This document shows, in pieces, positions 63,873-64,000 of a stretch of DNA of 64,000 nucleotides. Origin of the DNA: an uncultured Sphingomonadaceae bacterium (lineage in GTDB: Bacteria; Pseudomonadota; Alphaproteobacteria; Sphingomonadales; Sphingomonadaceae); assembly GCA_947488845.1 (NCBI GenBank), contig CANLBM010000007.1, forward strand, positions 99,157 to 163,156. Direction: 5' to 3'. The notes under the pieces are model-generated. The model saw only the letters and a program-made list of their open reading frames with translations. It made no database searches and had not been told where the DNA came from. Both the position numbers and the translations under genes were made by a program. Positions within the stretch are counted from its first letter, which is position 1; each line of letters opens with the position of its first letter.

Positions 63873-64000
63873 CTGCGACCATCCATCGAGCCTTAATTCT
63901 GAAACCCTATTTCATGTGGTGCAACGTAAGCGAGAGCTGTAGGCCGCCTTGCGCGTTATGGCATTTAAGGGTTGAAGGCTGCTTATTTGGGAGCGGCGAT
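63873..64000. other. Window end, no further gene supported
   Basis: 128 bp after the Res stop, without a recognised gene or terminator. The island continues beyond the window. Confidence 0.4.

Noticed and set aside
1..64000. CRISPR arrays, insertion sequence transposases, rRNA genes
   Set aside because: No regularly spaced repeats, no transposase-like proteins and no rRNA-like sequence were seen.

Overview
The window is a chromosome segment of an alphaproteobacterium, most likely a sphingomonad (order Sphingomonadales). This rests on the high GC content of most of it, the style and order of the core genes (ybgC-tolQRAB-pal, uvrB, dciA-like/dsbA/dsbA/smc, ubiA, mutY) and many GTG or TTG starts backed by clear ribosome binding sites. 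The assignment is inference from gene content and not a database match.

Positions 1-55100 are core-like. The stretch opens with the 3' two thirds of metH, a secreted beta-helix protein, a PafA-like phosphatase, and a DsbD plus redoxin pair. Next come a gene-free stretch with paired helices (7654-8269), an exported methyltransferase, a HigA-type regulator and uvrB. From 11.9 to 15.6 kb lie a DUF3617 lipoprotein, a VOC protein, an M20 peptidase, a DksA-like protein and an ArsR/SRPBCC pair with an obvious operator. The complete Tol-Pal envelope operon (15.7-20.1 kb) ends at a strong two-way terminator. It is followed by an M16 protease, two small metabolic genes, an MFS transporter and a bacterial CDC48-type AAA ATPase, with a likely small-RNA terminator upstream of the ATPase gene. 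From 28.7 to 36.6 kb come a LysR regulator, a cyclophilin, mgtE, a Fur-box-linked small gene, nudC and a mutY-serine hydrolase pair. From 36.6 to 42.2 kb the DciA-like/DsbA/DsbA/SMC cluster is read in one direction. A brnT toxin gene broken by an amber codon sits next to an intact brnA antitoxin gene. SoxR lies divergent from two VOC genes, with a recognisable SoxR box between them and a 151-bp inverted repeat in the soxR leader. Dispersed palindromic repeats fill 44.4-44.75 kb and 48.1-48.2 kb. After that come two oxidoreductases, ubiA, rsmE, a secreted P-domain/DUF11 protein, a DUF188 protein, a DEAD-box helicase, a flavoprotein and a GIY-YIG protein.

From about 55.2 kb to the end the base composition and codon use change (more A/T, less biased codons) and the genes are accessory. 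A fragment matching the 3' end of a tRNA-Ala gene lies at the junction, orientated as expected for the far end of a tRNA-integrated island. The island part seen here holds an XRE-like regulator with a small unknown partner, an HNH endonuclease, a frameshifted small gene, and a type III restriction-modification pair with an unusually long methyltransferase subunit. The island's other end lies beyond the window.

The points most worth checking are the gene-free region with paired helices at 7654-8060, the minus-strand terminator/small RNA at 28474-28620, the SoxR-VOC module and its inserted repeat, the amber-inactivated BrnT next to an intact BrnA, and the type III system on a putative tRNA-bounded island. 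No CRISPR array, rRNA or complete tRNA gene was seen.
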